Source: Blastococcus_B deserti (GTDB lineage Bacteria > Actinomycetota > Actinomycetes > Mycobacteriales > Geodermatophilaceae). From it: a stretch of 64,000 nucleotides of DNA. This document shows, piece after piece, positions 42,395-51,578 of this stretch. Location of the stretch: positions 62,001 to 126,000 of the forward strand of contig NZ_JBHUHP010000002.1 in the NCBI RefSeq assembly GCF_042682525.1. The letters run 5' to 3'. Position 1 is the first letter of the stretch; every line of letters starts with the position of its first letter. Made by a program: the position numbers and the translations under genes. Below the pieces are notes generated by a model. The model had not been told where the DNA came from and ran no database searches. It saw nothing but the letters and a program-made list of their open reading frames with translations.

Positions 42395-42437
42395 ATCTAT
42401 GCGTGAGCATACATCAGAACCATGCTTCCGCATAGAT
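42395..42437. promoter_or_regulatory. Operator-like inverted repeats between FMN reductase and MarR genes
   Basis: ATCTATGCG (42395-42403) and CGCATAGAT (42429-42437) are perfect reverse complements. Inside, TATGC-GTGA-GCATA (42399-42411) is itself a palindrome and ATGCTTCCGCAT (42422-42433) a near one, giving two half-sites in an AT-rich island of a 75-base divergent intergenic region. This is the expected position for binding by the adjacent MarR regulator. Confidence 0.65.
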
Positions 42438-42456
42438 ATTCCGGTAGACTCTGCCC

Positions 42457-42966
42457 GTGCGGACGGACGAGTCAGACCGGGAACCGGTGTTCGTCTCGCT
42501 GCCCTCGGGCATCGCCTTCCCGTCGAAGACCTACGCCCGCGCCTTCCTGGGCCTGATCCGGGCCGGTGAGCAGCTCGACCGGCTCCTGGACGCAGACCTG
42601 CGGGCAGCGCACGGGATCGGTCTGCGGGGCTACGAGGTGCTGCTCCACCTGGCCGCTTTCGCACAGGACCGCCACACGACGATGACGACCCTGACCCGCC
42701 AGACGCCCTTGAGTCAGAGCCGGCTCTCGCGGCTGGTGGCCGAGCTCGAGACGCGCGGTCTGGTGCGGCGGACCGGCGACGAGCGGGACTCCCGGGTCGT
42801 GGTCGTGTCCCTCACCGACGAGGGGTTGCAGGTGCTGCGGCAGGCGCAGCCCACCCATCACCGGGGCCTGGAGGAGCGGTTGTTCTCGCGACTCACGCAC
42901 GACGAGCTGGTCCTGCTCGGCGACCTCACGTCCCGCGTCCTGGCCGACGAGCGCCCCATCGGCTGA
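42457..42966 (+). CDS. MarR-family transcriptional regulator
   Basis: 169 residues with helical dimerisation ends and a winged helix: GLRGYEVLLHLAAF, TMTTLTRQTPLSQSRLSRLVAELETRGLVRR and the wing DERDSRVVVVSLTDEG. Starts at GTG 42457 right after the inverted repeats, divergent from the FMN reductase operon it most likely represses, with release by an oxidant or phenolic ligand (family knowledge plus inference). Confidence 0.88.
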   Translation: MRTDESDREPVFVSLPSGIAFPSKTYARAFLGLIRAGEQLDRLLDADLRAAHGIGLRGYEVLLHLAAFAQDRHTTMTTLTRQTPLSQSRLSRLVAELETRGLVRRTGDERDSRVVVVSLTDEGLQVLRQAQPTHHRGLEERLFSRLTHDELVLLGDLTSRVLADERPIG

Positions 42967-43143
42967 CGGGGCCACCGGTCGACTTCCCGGTCAACCGACC
43001 GGCGTCCGTCCGGCCGCCCTCCCCTCTGGAAGCGACCCGACGGTCGACACACCGGCGAGGGGAGGTGCCCGCGATCCTTGTGGAGCGCTGACCGGTGCTC
43101 CACAGTGCTGCCGACCGAGTGGACACGAGAACCGGGAGCCGGC

Positions 43144-43818
43144 ATGACCATGGGAAGCGTCCGGGCCCAGAGCCCCCGGACCGGCGTCCTGGAACGCGTC
43201 GCGGCACTGGCGGGCGCCGCCTCCATCGTCGTCGCCTACGCGGGCGTCTCGCTGGGCGACCTGGGCGGCAAGGGCATCGACCCCACCATGGCCCCCGAGG
43301 CGATCGTCCGAGGAATCCAGGAGCACGCCGGCGCGCTGCGCGCGGGAGCGGCGTTGATCTCCCTGGGCGCCGTGCTCGCCGCCGTCTTCGCCGGCCCGCT
43401 CTGGCGCCGGTTGCGGGGGGCCTCCGACTGGGTCGCCGTCATCGGGGCGGCGGGGGCCGTCCTGGCCGCCGCCCAGTGGCTCTCCTTCGCCGCCGACGGC
43501 ATCGGTCTCGCCACGGCGGCAGACCTCGATGACGGCGTCACGGCGCAGGTGCTCCTGACCACCGGCTGGGAGAGCGCACGGATCGCCGCCGTGCCGTCGC
43601 TGGTCATGGTCACCGCGGCGGTGATCGCCGGCTTCGGCTACGGGCTCTTCCCCCGCTGGTTCCGCTGGTTCAGCGTGGCGATGCTGGTGCCCCTGGTCGT
43701 CGCCCTCACTCCCGTCGGGCCGTCAGGGTTGCTGGGCTTCCTCTTCGGCGGGCTGTGGGTTCTGGTGGCCTCCCTCCTCATCGCGAGCCTCATCGCGAGC
43801 GAGGCGCCCGCCCGCTAG
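43144..43818 (+). CDS. Multi-helix membrane protein (DUF4386-like)
   Basis: 224 residues with about six hydrophobic helices (VAALAGAASIVVAYAGVSL; AALISLGAVLAAVFAGPL; WVAVIGAAGAVLAAAQWL; VPSLVMVTAAVIAGFGYGLF; VAMLVPLVVALTPVGPSG; LWVLVASLLIASLIAS). Looks like DUF4386-type proteins, function unknown. Its stop codon TAG overlaps that of the convergent gene within the tetramer CTAG. A decayed copy of its last third lies at 41052-41282. Confidence 0.7.
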   Translation: MTMGSVRAQSPRTGVLERVAALAGAASIVVAYAGVSLGDLGGKGIDPTMAPEAIVRGIQEHAGALRAGAALISLGAVLAAVFAGPLWRRLRGASDWVAVIGAAGAVLAAAQWLSFAADGIGLATAADLDDGVTAQVLLTTGWESARIAAVPSLVMVTAAVIAGFGYGLFPRWFRWFSVAMLVPLVVALTPVGPSGLLGFLFGGLWVLVASLLIASLIASEAPAR

Positions 43819-44378
43819 GAGGTCTGCCGTAGCAGGCGGACGCCGAGCACGGCCCAGCAGAACCCCAGCGCCACGATCGGCACCTCCAGGGCGCGCTCAC
43901 CGGCGAGCGCCGACAGCGCTCCCCCGGCTGCGACCGCCGGAACGGTCACCACCGCCAGCACGAGCGGCAGCACGTCGCCCCGCTGCCGACGCAGCTCCAC
44001 CCCCACCCTGGTCAGCCCGGCGAGGACCGCGAGGTGCGCGACGGCCATCCCGGTCCCGGTGACGGCCGTGGGCACGGACGTCACCTCCCCGACGACGACG
44101 GGAAGGGCAGCCGCCACCCCCAGCGCGCCCGCGGCGGAGCCCAGGGTCCGTCCCCGGGACGGCGGCAGCTGCCGCGCCAGGCCCCACACCGCCATCGCCA
44201 TGAGCAGCGGCGCCACCTCGAACAGCACCGGCGGCTGCCAGCCGGTCACGAGCACGGCAGCGCCCTTGCCGATCCAGCAGGCCCCGGCCACCAGCCCGCA
44301 CAGTCCACCGGCGGTCGCGGCGCGGAGCCGTCCGCGATCCGCCGCCCGTTCGGCGGACACGCCCGTGCCGGCGGTCAC
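43815..44378 (-). CDS. Multi-helix membrane protein, unknown
   Basis: 187 residues with five to six hydrophobic segments (AATAGGLCGLVAGACWIGKG; VLFEVAPLLMAMAVWGLA; TLGSAAGALGVAAALPVVV; GMAVAHLAVLAGLT; VLPLVLAVVTVPAVAAGGAL; VALGFCWAVLGV). GTG overlaps the upstream gene (GTGA). No known family. Confidence 0.65.
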   Translation of the reverse strand: MTAGTGVSAERAADRGRLRAATAGGLCGLVAGACWIGKGAAVLVTGWQPPVLFEVAPLLMAMAVWGLARQLPPSRGRTLGSAAGALGVAAALPVVVGEVTSVPTAVTGTGMAVAHLAVLAGLTRVGVELRRQRGDVLPLVLAVVTVPAVAAGGALSALAGERALEVPIVALGFCWAVLGVRLLRQTS

Positions 44379-45025
44379 GATGCGCCTCGTCCCGTCCGGT
44401 CCGACGGTGCGTGCAGCGGGGACGTCCTCGGCGACGCGGTCGCCAGGGACACGTTCTGCGCCCTCCTCCACTGCAGGAGCCACCAGGAGCCGGCGACCGC
44501 CCACACCAGACCGAGCGGCACGTTCAGCAGGACCCGGTCGTCCTGGGCGTTGAACGGCACGGACACCAGGGCGGCCACGGCCAGCGCCGGCCCCAGCCAG
44601 GACGGGTCCGACCTCCGCCACAACAGGCCCATGCCGACGAGGAAGGACCCGGTCACCGGAGCCAGCCGCCCGAGCGAGTCCGTGTCGTGCAGCCACCACA
44701 GCGGAGAGTCCCCGTCGATCGCCGCGTTGACCACCAGGCCCAGGACCAGGAGCGCGGCGCCCGCCCAGAGCAGGAGCGCTCCGGTCCGCGTGAGACCCCG
44801 GCCCCGCTGCCGGTCCCCGCGTCCCAGCGTCGTGGCCGCCACGGCCAGCAGGACGACGGCCAGCAGGAACACCGGCGCCAGGTCCTCGCTCGGCCGGCTC
44901 GACGCCCCGGCGACGAAGCACGCATCGCGCACGCACCCCGTCGGCCTGCCGGCGAGGACCAGCGCATGGACCGTCCACACCGCGCCGCCCAGCAGTGCTG
45001 CTGTCGCGACTGACACCCTGGTCAA
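44375..45025 (-). CDS. Multi-helix membrane protein, unknown
   Basis: 216 residues with about six helices (LAPVFLLAVVLLAVAATTLG; GALLLWAGAALLVLGLVVNA; VTGSFLVGMGLLW; LGPALAVAALVSVPFNA; LLNVPLGLVWAVAGSWWLL). An external loop has two Cys (GCVRDACFVAG). Start TTG at 45025 has GAGGGG upstream; GTG at 45016 is possible. Coupled to the next membrane protein gene; the two may form one complex. Confidence 0.65.
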   Translation of the reverse strand: MTRVSVATAALLGGAVWTVHALVLAGRPTGCVRDACFVAGASSRPSEDLAPVFLLAVVLLAVAATTLGRGDRQRGRGLTRTGALLLWAGAALLVLGLVVNAAIDGDSPLWWLHDTDSLGRLAPVTGSFLVGMGLLWRRSDPSWLGPALAVAALVSVPFNAQDDRVLLNVPLGLVWAVAGSWWLLQWRRAQNVSLATASPRTSPLHAPSDRTGRGAS

Positions 45026-45103
45026 CGGTTCGATCCCCTCACTCCTCGGGTCGCTGTCGACCCGGGAGTGTGGCCGATCACGGCCATCACGGCCAGGGCC
45101 TGC

Positions 45104-45415
45104 TCAGGTGAACACCCGGCGCAGCAGCAGGGTCGCCGTCGTCCCCCGGCCCGTCGCGGCACCCGCCCGGAGCCCCTCCCGGTAGCCGGTCGCGTACCAG
45201 AGCGGCGCATTCACCTCGAGACCGATCGGCGGTGTTCCCGAGGGCCCCCACAGCATTCGGGCGAACTCGGCGGGAGTCCGGCCGAGACAGCGGTCGGGCC
45301 GTCCCGACGTGGCCCCCGGGGACTCGAACGCGGCGGCGAACAGACCGTCGGCGCGGCCCAGTTCGAGCGCCTCCTGCAACAGCTGCCCGTACGTCGGTGC
45401 GCTGCCACCGGCCAT
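45104..45415 (-). CDS. Small hypothetical protein
   Basis: 103 residues from ATG 45415, which has GGAGGT at ideal spacing. Helical: YGQLLQEALELGRADGLFAAAF, then RTPAEFARMLWG and NAPLWYATGYREGLR. This looks like a small actinobacterial protein found near transport or stress genes, but no function is known. Confidence 0.6.
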   Translation of the reverse strand: MAGGSAPTYGQLLQEALELGRADGLFAAAFESPGATSGRPDRCLGRTPAEFARMLWGPSGTPPIGLEVNAPLWYATGYREGLRAGAATGRGTTATLLLRRVFT

Positions 45416-45628
45416 GACGATCACCTCCCGGGAGGGCGGTCCGGCCGGCGCCGGACCGTTCGTCACCGGAGAGAGGCTCGACAGCCGCGTCGGGAGACAC
45501 CAGTGTGCCGTCGGGACGCGGAAACGTGACCGGACGGAGACGCACCGGGGATCGACGCGGCGGAACGATCTCTGCCAGGGTCGGCGCAGGAGCGCCATAC
45601 GCAGTGCTCGACGGGGAGAGGACGCCGG

Positions 45629-46117
45629 ATGACGGTGCCGCTGGACGAGTCGACAGCCCGGGAATGGCTGGCCATCGCGCTGGAGGAGGCCCGCGCCGGG
45701 CTCGCCGAGGGGGGCATCCCGATCGGGGCCGCGCTCATCGGCCCGGACGGCACGGTGCTCGGCCGCGGGCGCAACCGACGGGTGCAGGACGACGACCCCT
45801 CCGTGCACGGGGAGACCGACGCCTTCCGCAACGCCGGCCGCCAGCGCACCTACCGCGGCACCACGATGGTCACCACCCTCTCGCCCTGCTGGTACTGCAG
45901 CGGCCTCGTCCGCCAGTTCGGCATCTCCCGCCTGGTCATCGGCGAGGCGCGCACCTTCCACGGCGGGCACGACTGGCTGGCCGAGAACGGCGTCGAGGTG
46001 CTGGTGCTCGACGACGCCGAGGGGGTGCGGCTGATGGAGCAGTTCATCGCCGCCCACCCCGAGATCTGGAACGAGGACATCGGCGAGGACGACGAGACCG
46101 CGGAGGCGGGCAGATGA
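45629..46117 (+). CDS. Cytosine deaminase (yeast FCY1-type zinc deaminase)
   Basis: 162 residues of the CDA/tRNA-adenosine deaminase fold. The zinc site is HGETDAF (His and catalytic Glu) and SPCWYC (two Cys), with TTLSPCWYCSGLVRQFGI close to the fungal cytosine deaminase motif SPCxMCTGAI. Converts cytosine to uracil for pyrimidine salvage. Its stop overlaps the start of a CodB-type permease (ATGA), strongly supporting this substrate over guanine or tRNA. Confidence 0.87.
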   Translation: MTVPLDESTAREWLAIALEEARAGLAEGGIPIGAALIGPDGTVLGRGRNRRVQDDDPSVHGETDAFRNAGRQRTYRGTTMVTTLSPCWYCSGLVRQFGISRLVIGEARTFHGGHDWLAENGVEVLVLDDAEGVRLMEQFIAAHPEIWNEDIGEDDETAEAGR

Positions 46118-47412
46118 GCAGCACCAGCAGTCGTCAGGACGTTCCGCTCACGCCGGCCGACGTCGATCCGGACTACCCGATCGACCCGGTTCCGCCGCAC
46201 GCCCGGCAGTCGCTGTTCTCCGTGGCGATCGTGCTCCTGGGCTTCACCTTCTTCACCCCCACCATGCTGGCCGGCGCGCAGATCGGCGCGGCCTTCGACG
46301 TCACGACGCTGCTGTGGGTGCTGCTCCTGGGCAGCGCCGTCCTCGGCGTGTACGTCGCGATCATCGGCGGCATCGGGGCCATCACCGGGCTCACCACGGT
46401 GATGATGTGCCGCTACGCGCTGGGCACGCGCGGCGCGAAGCTGGCCTCGGTGCTGCTGGGCGGCACGCAGATCGGCTGGTACGGCGTCACCGTCGCCACC
46501 CTCGCCGGCCTCACCGCCGGCGCGCTGGACTGGTCCGGCCGGGGCACCGAGATCGCGCTCATGGTCGCCGGCGGCGCCGTCATGGGCGTCACCGCCTACT
46601 ACGGCTACAAGGGCATGTACGCGCTCTCGGTCGTCTCCGTGCCGCTGCTGCTCGTGCTGGCCGGCTGGGTCACCTGGCGCTCGCTGGAGGAGGTCGGCGG
46701 GTGGAGCGGCCTGACCGCCATCGAGCCCACCGAGACGATGCCGATCGCCGTCGCGGTGACGATCGTGGTCGGCACCTTCGCCTCCGGCGGCACGCAGGCG
46801 CCGAACTGGACCCGCTTCTCCCGCACCCCCTCGACCGGCTTCTGGGCCTGCGTCGTGGCCTTCCTCGTCGGCGAGCTGCTCATGCTCGGCTTCGGTGCCA
46901 TCGGCGCCCTGGCCTTCGGCGAGGGCGACTTCGTCCTCGTCCTCTACCAGCTGGGCCTGGTCGGCTGGGGCCTGGTCTTCCTCGTCGCCAACCTCTGGAC
47001 CACCAACGACAACACCGCCTACAACTTCGGCGTCGCCGGCGCCGAGATCGCGAACTCGCGGTCGAAGAAGCCGTTCGTCATCGGCGGGGTGATCCTCGGG
47101 ACCCTGCTCGCGATCACCGGTATCTACGACAACCTCATCGAGTACCTGGTGTGGCTGGGCATCCTCATCCCGCCGCTGGGCGGCGTCGTCATCGGCGACT
47201 TCCTGGCCCGCTGGCGCGGCGGCATGCCGGGGACGTCGGCGCTGCCGGCCGTCGAGTGGCGCAACCTGGCCGTCTACGTGGTCGCGTCCGTCGCCGCCTG
47301 GTGGAGCAGCGAGGCCGGGTGGTCCATCCCGCCGGTGGTCGGCGTCGTGGTCGCCGTCGCCGGGGTGCTCGCGCTGCAGTGGGGACGGCGTCCCGCCGCG
47401 GTCGCCTCCTGA
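46114..47412 (+). CDS. codB: Cytosine permease (NCS1 family, CodB-like)
   Basis: 432 residues, twelve predicted helices. N-terminal PIDPVPPHARQSLFSVAIVLLGFTFFTPTMLAGAQIG and later LWTTNDNTAYNFGVA, with ILIPPLGGVVIGDF, match NCS1 nucleobase:cation symporters of the CodB branch. It imports cytosine for the deaminase encoded just upstream. Starts inside the deaminase stop (ATGA). Confidence 0.9.
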   Translation: MSSTSSRQDVPLTPADVDPDYPIDPVPPHARQSLFSVAIVLLGFTFFTPTMLAGAQIGAAFDVTTLLWVLLLGSAVLGVYVAIIGGIGAITGLTTVMMCRYALGTRGAKLASVLLGGTQIGWYGVTVATLAGLTAGALDWSGRGTEIALMVAGGAVMGVTAYYGYKGMYALSVVSVPLLLVLAGWVTWRSLEEVGGWSGLTAIEPTETMPIAVAVTIVVGTFASGGTQAPNWTRFSRTPSTGFWACVVAFLVGELLMLGFGAIGALAFGEGDFVLVLYQLGLVGWGLVFLVANLWTTNDNTAYNFGVAGAEIANSRSKKPFVIGGVILGTLLAITGIYDNLIEYLVWLGILIPPLGGVVIGDFLARWRGGMPGTSALPAVEWRNLAVYVVASVAAWWSSEAGWSIPPVVGVVVAVAGVLALQWGRRPAAVAS

Positions 47413-47419
47413 GGACGGG

Positions 47420-48262
47420 TCAGGCCAGCTCGACGACGGCCTTCACGAGCGCGTCGCCGTCGAGCAGGACCCGGTCGTTGTGGTCGGCGCCGGGCACCTC
47501 GACCAGCCGGTGCAGCCGGGCCGCGGCCTCCGCCACCGCGCGGCTCTGGCCGGGCGGCACGATGGAGTCGGCGCTGCCGTAGACCACCGTCGTCGGCACG
47601 TCGACGCGCGCCACCCGCTCGGCCACCGGGAACCGGTCGCGCAGCAGCGCCCGCGCCGGCACCAGTGGGTAGTGGACGCGCGCGACCGAGGCGAGGTCGA
47701 CGAACGGCGAGCGCAGCACCAGCCCGGCCGGCGGGTGCTCGGTCGCCAGCTCGGTCACGACGGCGGCACCCAGGCTCTCGCCGAAGTAGACCAGGCGATC
47801 GGGCGGCACCGCCGCCTCGGAGACCAGGAACTCGCGCGCGGCGCGCACGTCCAGCGCCAGGCCGGCCTCGGTGGGGCTGCCGGGGTTGCCGGCGTAGCCG
47901 CGGTAGTCGAAGAGCAGTACCGCCAGACCTGCCTCGTTCACCGCGCGGGCGAGCGGTGCCCGGAGCCCGCGGTGCCCGGCGTTGCCGTTGGCCACCAGGA
48001 CCGCGGGCGCCTCCGGCCCGGGGCCGGGGAGGAACCACGCGGCGAGCTCGAGGCCGTCGCCGGTCCGGAGGACGACGTCCCGCGCCCCCGGGAGCACCGA
48101 GCCCGCCGGCTGGTGGGGGGCCCCGCCGGGCAGGTAGATCAGCGACCGCTGGAACGCCCACAGCAGCCCGGTCACAGCGGCGAGCAGCAGGACGGCGACT
48201 CCGGCGCTGACGGCCACCGCACGCACCACATGACGAGTCCTTCCCCGGGAACGGGCGCACAT
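47420..48262 (-). CDS. Membrane-anchored alpha/beta hydrolase
   Basis: 280 residues. An N-terminal helix (AVAVSAGVAVLLLAAVTGLLW) is followed by an alpha/beta hydrolase with oxyanion region VANGNAGHRG, LFDYRGYAGNPG, the nucleophile elbow YFGESLGAAVV (Ser), the acid in YGSADSIVP and His in GADHND. Resembles the ABHD13/BEM46 group. Convergent with codB, 7 bases apart. Substrate unknown. Confidence 0.82.
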   Translation of the reverse strand: MCARSRGRTRHVVRAVAVSAGVAVLLLAAVTGLLWAFQRSLIYLPGGAPHQPAGSVLPGARDVVLRTGDGLELAAWFLPGPGPEAPAVLVANGNAGHRGLRAPLARAVNEAGLAVLLFDYRGYAGNPGSPTEAGLALDVRAAREFLVSEAAVPPDRLVYFGESLGAAVVTELATEHPPAGLVLRSPFVDLASVARVHYPLVPARALLRDRFPVAERVARVDVPTTVVYGSADSIVPPGQSRAVAEAAARLHRLVEVPGADHNDRVLLDGDALVKAVVELA

Positions 48263-48319
48263 GCTGGCACCCCGAGATCGAGATCTGGAGCACCCCGGAG
48301 AACGGGCCGTCAGGCGGGA

Positions 48320-48976
48320 TCAGACGTCGGGCCGGGTCATCCGGAACGTCCGGTCCAGCACCGAGTACTCGTCGTAGCCGAGCCGGCCGATCAACTGCAT
48401 CGCGACGGTGTCGACGCGGCCCTCCCGGACGAACCGGTCGTCGATGTGGATGCCGACGACCTCACCGAAGATCATGTGGAACCGGTGCAGGCCGTGGCGG
48501 TGGACGACCTGCCGGCTGTCGACCACCAGGCACTCGAGGGCGGCCGGCGCCCCGACCACGCGCGGAGGGCCGACCCGCCGCGACGGCGCCAGCTGGAGCC
48601 CCGCGTGCTCCGCCTCGCTCTGATCGGGGGGCAGCCGCAGGGAGGTGGTGTTCATGGCCTCGCGCATGTTCCAGGAGACGAGGTTGCAGACGAACTCACC
48701 CAGCACGGTGGCGTTCTCGTGCGAGTCCTTCCGTTCCCCGTCCGGTCCGCCGGGCCCGCTCGACGCCGGCGTCTCCACCTCCGTGCTGAACATGACCACA
48801 TCGGGCCGGTCAGCCACCGCCTGGAAGAAGCTGAACGGGGCGAGGTTGACGACACCGGTCCGCGTGAGGCTCGAGATCCAGCCTATCGGCCGGGGGGCGA
48901 CCAGTGCCTTGAACGGGTTCCAGGGCAACCCCGGATCCCCGTCGCCGCCGACGCGCCGCTCGCTGTCGTAGTACAT
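48320..48976 (-). CDS. Flavin reductase-like (FMN-binding split-barrel) protein
   Basis: 218 residues from ATG 48976. FMN-binding split barrel: ALVAPRPIGWISSLTRTGVVNLAPFSFFQAV in parts, then VMFST and the central KDSHENATVLGEFVCNLVS. This family supplies reduced flavin to monooxygenases or acts directly on small substrates. It is the last gene of the 15-kb catabolic locus, 74 bases after the thiolase gene; its oxygenase partner is not in the window. Confidence 0.8.
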   Translation of the reverse strand: MYYDSERRVGGDGDPGLPWNPFKALVAPRPIGWISSLTRTGVVNLAPFSFFQAVADRPDVVMFSTEVETPASSGPGGPDGERKDSHENATVLGEFVCNLVSWNMREAMNTTSLRLPPDQSEAEHAGLQLAPSRRVGPPRVVGAPAALECLVVDSRQVVHRHGLHRFHMIFGEVVGIHIDDRFVREGRVDTVAMQLIGRLGYDEYSVLDRTFRMTRPDV

Positions 48977-49050
48977 CCCGGTCCTCACCGTCGTGGTCGG
49001 AGACAGGCGACGTGCCCCGCTGCGCCTGCTGCAGGGGATCGCAGGAGCTG

Positions 49051-50265
49051 CTACGACGCCCAGCGCTCGAACACCGCCGTCAGGCCCTGTCCCCCGCCGA
49101 TGCACATCGTCTCCAGGCCGTACCGGGCCTCGCGCCGGTCCATCTCCCGAGCCAGCGTGGCGAGGATCCGGCCCCCGGTGGCGCCCACCGGGTGCCCGAG
49201 CGAGATGCCCGAGCCGTGGACGTTGAGCCGCTCGAAGTCGCCCTCGCCGAAGCCCCACTCGCGGGTCACCGCCAGCGCCTGCGCGGCGAAGGCCTCGTTG
49301 AGCTCGATGAGGTCCATGTCCGCGAGCCGCAGCCCGGCTCGGTCGAGCGCGCTCGTGGTGGACGGCACCGGGCCGATGCCCATGGTTCGCGGAGGCACAC
49401 CGGCCGCGGCCCAGGAGACCAGCCGCACGAGCGGGCGCAGCCCCAGCCGCTCGGCTTCCTCGGGAGTCGTGACGATGCACGCCGAGGCGCCGTCGTTCTG
49501 GCCGCTGGCGTTGCCGGCGGTCACGGTGGCCTCCGGGTCGACGGACTGCCTGATGGGCCGGAGCCGCCCCAGGCTCGCCATGGAGGCGTCGGCACGGGGG
49601 TGCTCGTCGGTGCCCACGACCTGCTTGCCCTTCCGGGTCCGCACGGTCACCGGGATGATCTCCTCGGCGAACACGCCGGCCTCCTGCGCCTGGACGGCGC
49701 GCTGGTGCGAGAGGACGGCGAGGCGGTCCTGCTCCTCGCGCGGGATGGCGTACTCGCGGCGGAGGTTCTCCGCGGTCTCCAGCATGCCGCCCGGAACGGG
49801 GTAGTCCTTCCCGCCGGCGGTGACCCGACCACGGGCCAGCGCGTCGTGCATCGCCGACGCCTCGCCACGCGCCCCCCACCGCATGTCGGTCGAGTAGTAG
49901 ACGGCACCGCTCATGCTCTCCGCGCCCCCGGCGACGACGACGTCCCGGGCGCCGGTCTGCACCTGCATCGCCGCGTCGATCACCGCCTGCAGGCCCGAAC
50001 CGCACCGCCGGTCGATCTGGTAGCCCGTGACCTCGACGGGCAGTCCGGCGTCGAGCGCCACCAAGCGTCCCAGGGCCGGCGCCTCGCTGGTCGGGTACAC
50101 GTTGCCGAAGATCACCTCCTGGACCCGCTCCGGCGCCAGACCGGTCCGCTCGAGCAGGCCGCGGACCACCGTCGACCCGAGGTCGTGGACCGGAACATCC
50201 CGGAACACGCCGCCGTACCGCCCCACGGGCGTCCGGACCGGTTCACAGATCACTGCCTCGCGCAT
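49051..50265 (-). CDS. Acetyl-CoA C-acyltransferase (thiolase)
   Basis: 404 residues with all thiolase active-site blocks: nucleophile Cys88 in DRRCGSGLQAV, NEAFAAQAL, GHPVGATGGR (His) and the proton-transfer Cys in MCIGGGQG. It would cleave a 3-ketoacyl-CoA with release of acetyl-CoA at the end of the beta-oxidation sequence encoded upstream. Starts ATG at 50265, 52 bases after the CoA-transferase stop. Confidence 0.92.
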   Translation of the reverse strand: MREAVICEPVRTPVGRYGGVFRDVPVHDLGSTVVRGLLERTGLAPERVQEVIFGNVYPTSEAPALGRLVALDAGLPVEVTGYQIDRRCGSGLQAVIDAAMQVQTGARDVVVAGGAESMSGAVYYSTDMRWGARGEASAMHDALARGRVTAGGKDYPVPGGMLETAENLRREYAIPREEQDRLAVLSHQRAVQAQEAGVFAEEIIPVTVRTRKGKQVVGTDEHPRADASMASLGRLRPIRQSVDPEATVTAGNASGQNDGASACIVTTPEEAERLGLRPLVRLVSWAAAGVPPRTMGIGPVPSTTSALDRAGLRLADMDLIELNEAFAAQALAVTREWGFGEGDFERLNVHGSGISLGHPVGATGGRILATLAREMDRREARYGLETMCIGGGQGLTAVFERWAS

Positions 50266-50317
50266 GTTTCCCTCTCTTCGCCCCCCGCGGGCGCGGGAAT
50301 CGGTCGGATCCCGCCGT

Positions 50318-51550
50318 TCATGCGGTCATCCGGTTCTCGAGCCGGATGACCCCCTCGTCGTGCAGCCGGCCGAGATCGGCATCGGTGAGTCCGAGGAGCG
50401 AGGACAGGACCTCCGCCGTGTCCGCTCCCAGCCGAGGCGCTGCCTGCGGCGGCAGGCCACCGCCCGACCAGCGCAGCGGCGAGCCGGCGGCCAGCATCCG
50501 CCCGATGCCGGGCTGGTCGACGTGCCGCACGACCTCGTCCTCGTCCGAGGCGAACCGGGCCGCGGCCTGGCGCATGGTGCGGTAAGGGCTCCACAGCACG
50601 CGGGCGACGTCGAGCTGGTCGGCCAGCTCGTCCAGCGTGCGGGCGGCGAACCACGGGCGCAGCACCGCGACGATCGTCTCGCGCAGCCGGTAGCGCTCCG
50701 ACTCGCTGTCCAGGTCGGCGTCCAGAGCGACCTCCAGCGCCCGGAACACCTCCTCGGTGGCGGTCACGCGGCACAGAGCGCGCCACTGCTTCTCGGTGAG
50801 CGCGACCACCATGAGCCGTTGGCCGTCGGCCGTGGCGAAGTCGGTGCCGAAGCTGCCGTAGACGTGATTGCCCAGTCGCGGCCGGTCCCGGCCGGTCAGC
50901 TCCGCGTCCGCCAGCCAGCCCAGGTTGGCCACCCCGGCCAGCGCCACGTCGGCGAGCGCGATCTCCAGGTGGGCGCCGCGGCCGGTGACCGACCGCTCGT
51001 GCACGGCGGACAGGAGCCCGACCGCCGCCGTCGCCCCGGTGAGCAGATCCCACGCGGGCAGCACGTGGTTCACCGGCGCCTCCATCGACTCCGGCCCGGT
51101 CAGTTGGGGCACGCCCACCTCGGCATTCACCGTGTAGTCGACGGCCGGACGTCCGTCCCGGTGCCCCTGCACACGGACGTGGACCAGGTCGGGACGTCGA
51201 GCCGAGAGCACCTCGTAGGACAGCCACCGCTGGCCCACGGCGTTGTCGAGGAAGATCCCGCTGCCCGCGGTCGCCAGTGCGGTCACCAGCTCCCGCCCGG
51301 CTGCCGAGCGGACGTCCACGGTCACCGAGCGCTTGCCCTTGTTCAGGGACGCCCAGTAGAGGCTCGCCCCGTTGGCTGCCACGGGCCAGCGGAGGTGGTC
51401 GTTGCCCCCGCCCAGGGGGTCGATGCGGACCACCTCGGCACCGAGCTGGGCCAGTCCCATGCCCGCGGACGGGCCGGCGACGAACGAGGCGAACTCGACG
51501 ACGCACAGATCGCCCAGTGGCCGGCGGGCGGCCGGGTCGGAGCCGGTCAT
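50318..51550 (-). CDS. CaiB/BaiF-family CoA transferase or acyl-CoA isomerase
   Basis: 410 residues of the class III CoA-transferase fold: VVEFASFVAGPSAGMGLAQLGAEVVRI, NKGKRSVTVDVRS, and the catalytic Asp in LPAWDLLTGATA. The stretch DPLGGGNDHLRW followed by LYWASLNKGKRS recalls 2-methylfumaryl-CoA isomerase (Mct), an intramolecular CoA transferase, so it may move CoA within one molecule rather than between acids. It lies within the catabolic locus between the enoyl-CoA hydratase and thiolase genes. Confidence 0.82.
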   Translation of the reverse strand: MTGSDPAARRPLGDLCVVEFASFVAGPSAGMGLAQLGAEVVRIDPLGGGNDHLRWPVAANGASLYWASLNKGKRSVTVDVRSAAGRELVTALATAGSGIFLDNAVGQRWLSYEVLSARRPDLVHVRVQGHRDGRPAVDYTVNAEVGVPQLTGPESMEAPVNHVLPAWDLLTGATAAVGLLSAVHERSVTGRGAHLEIALADVALAGVANLGWLADAELTGRDRPRLGNHVYGSFGTDFATADGQRLMVVALTEKQWRALCRVTATEEVFRALEVALDADLDSESERYRLRETIVAVLRPWFAARTLDELADQLDVARVLWSPYRTMRQAAARFASDEDEVVRHVDQPGIGRMLAAGSPLRWSGGGLPPQAAPRLGADTAEVLSSLLGLTDADLGRLHDEGVIRLENRMTA

Positions 51551-51578
51551 CGGGTGCTCCTCCTGCGGGTCGGCGCCG

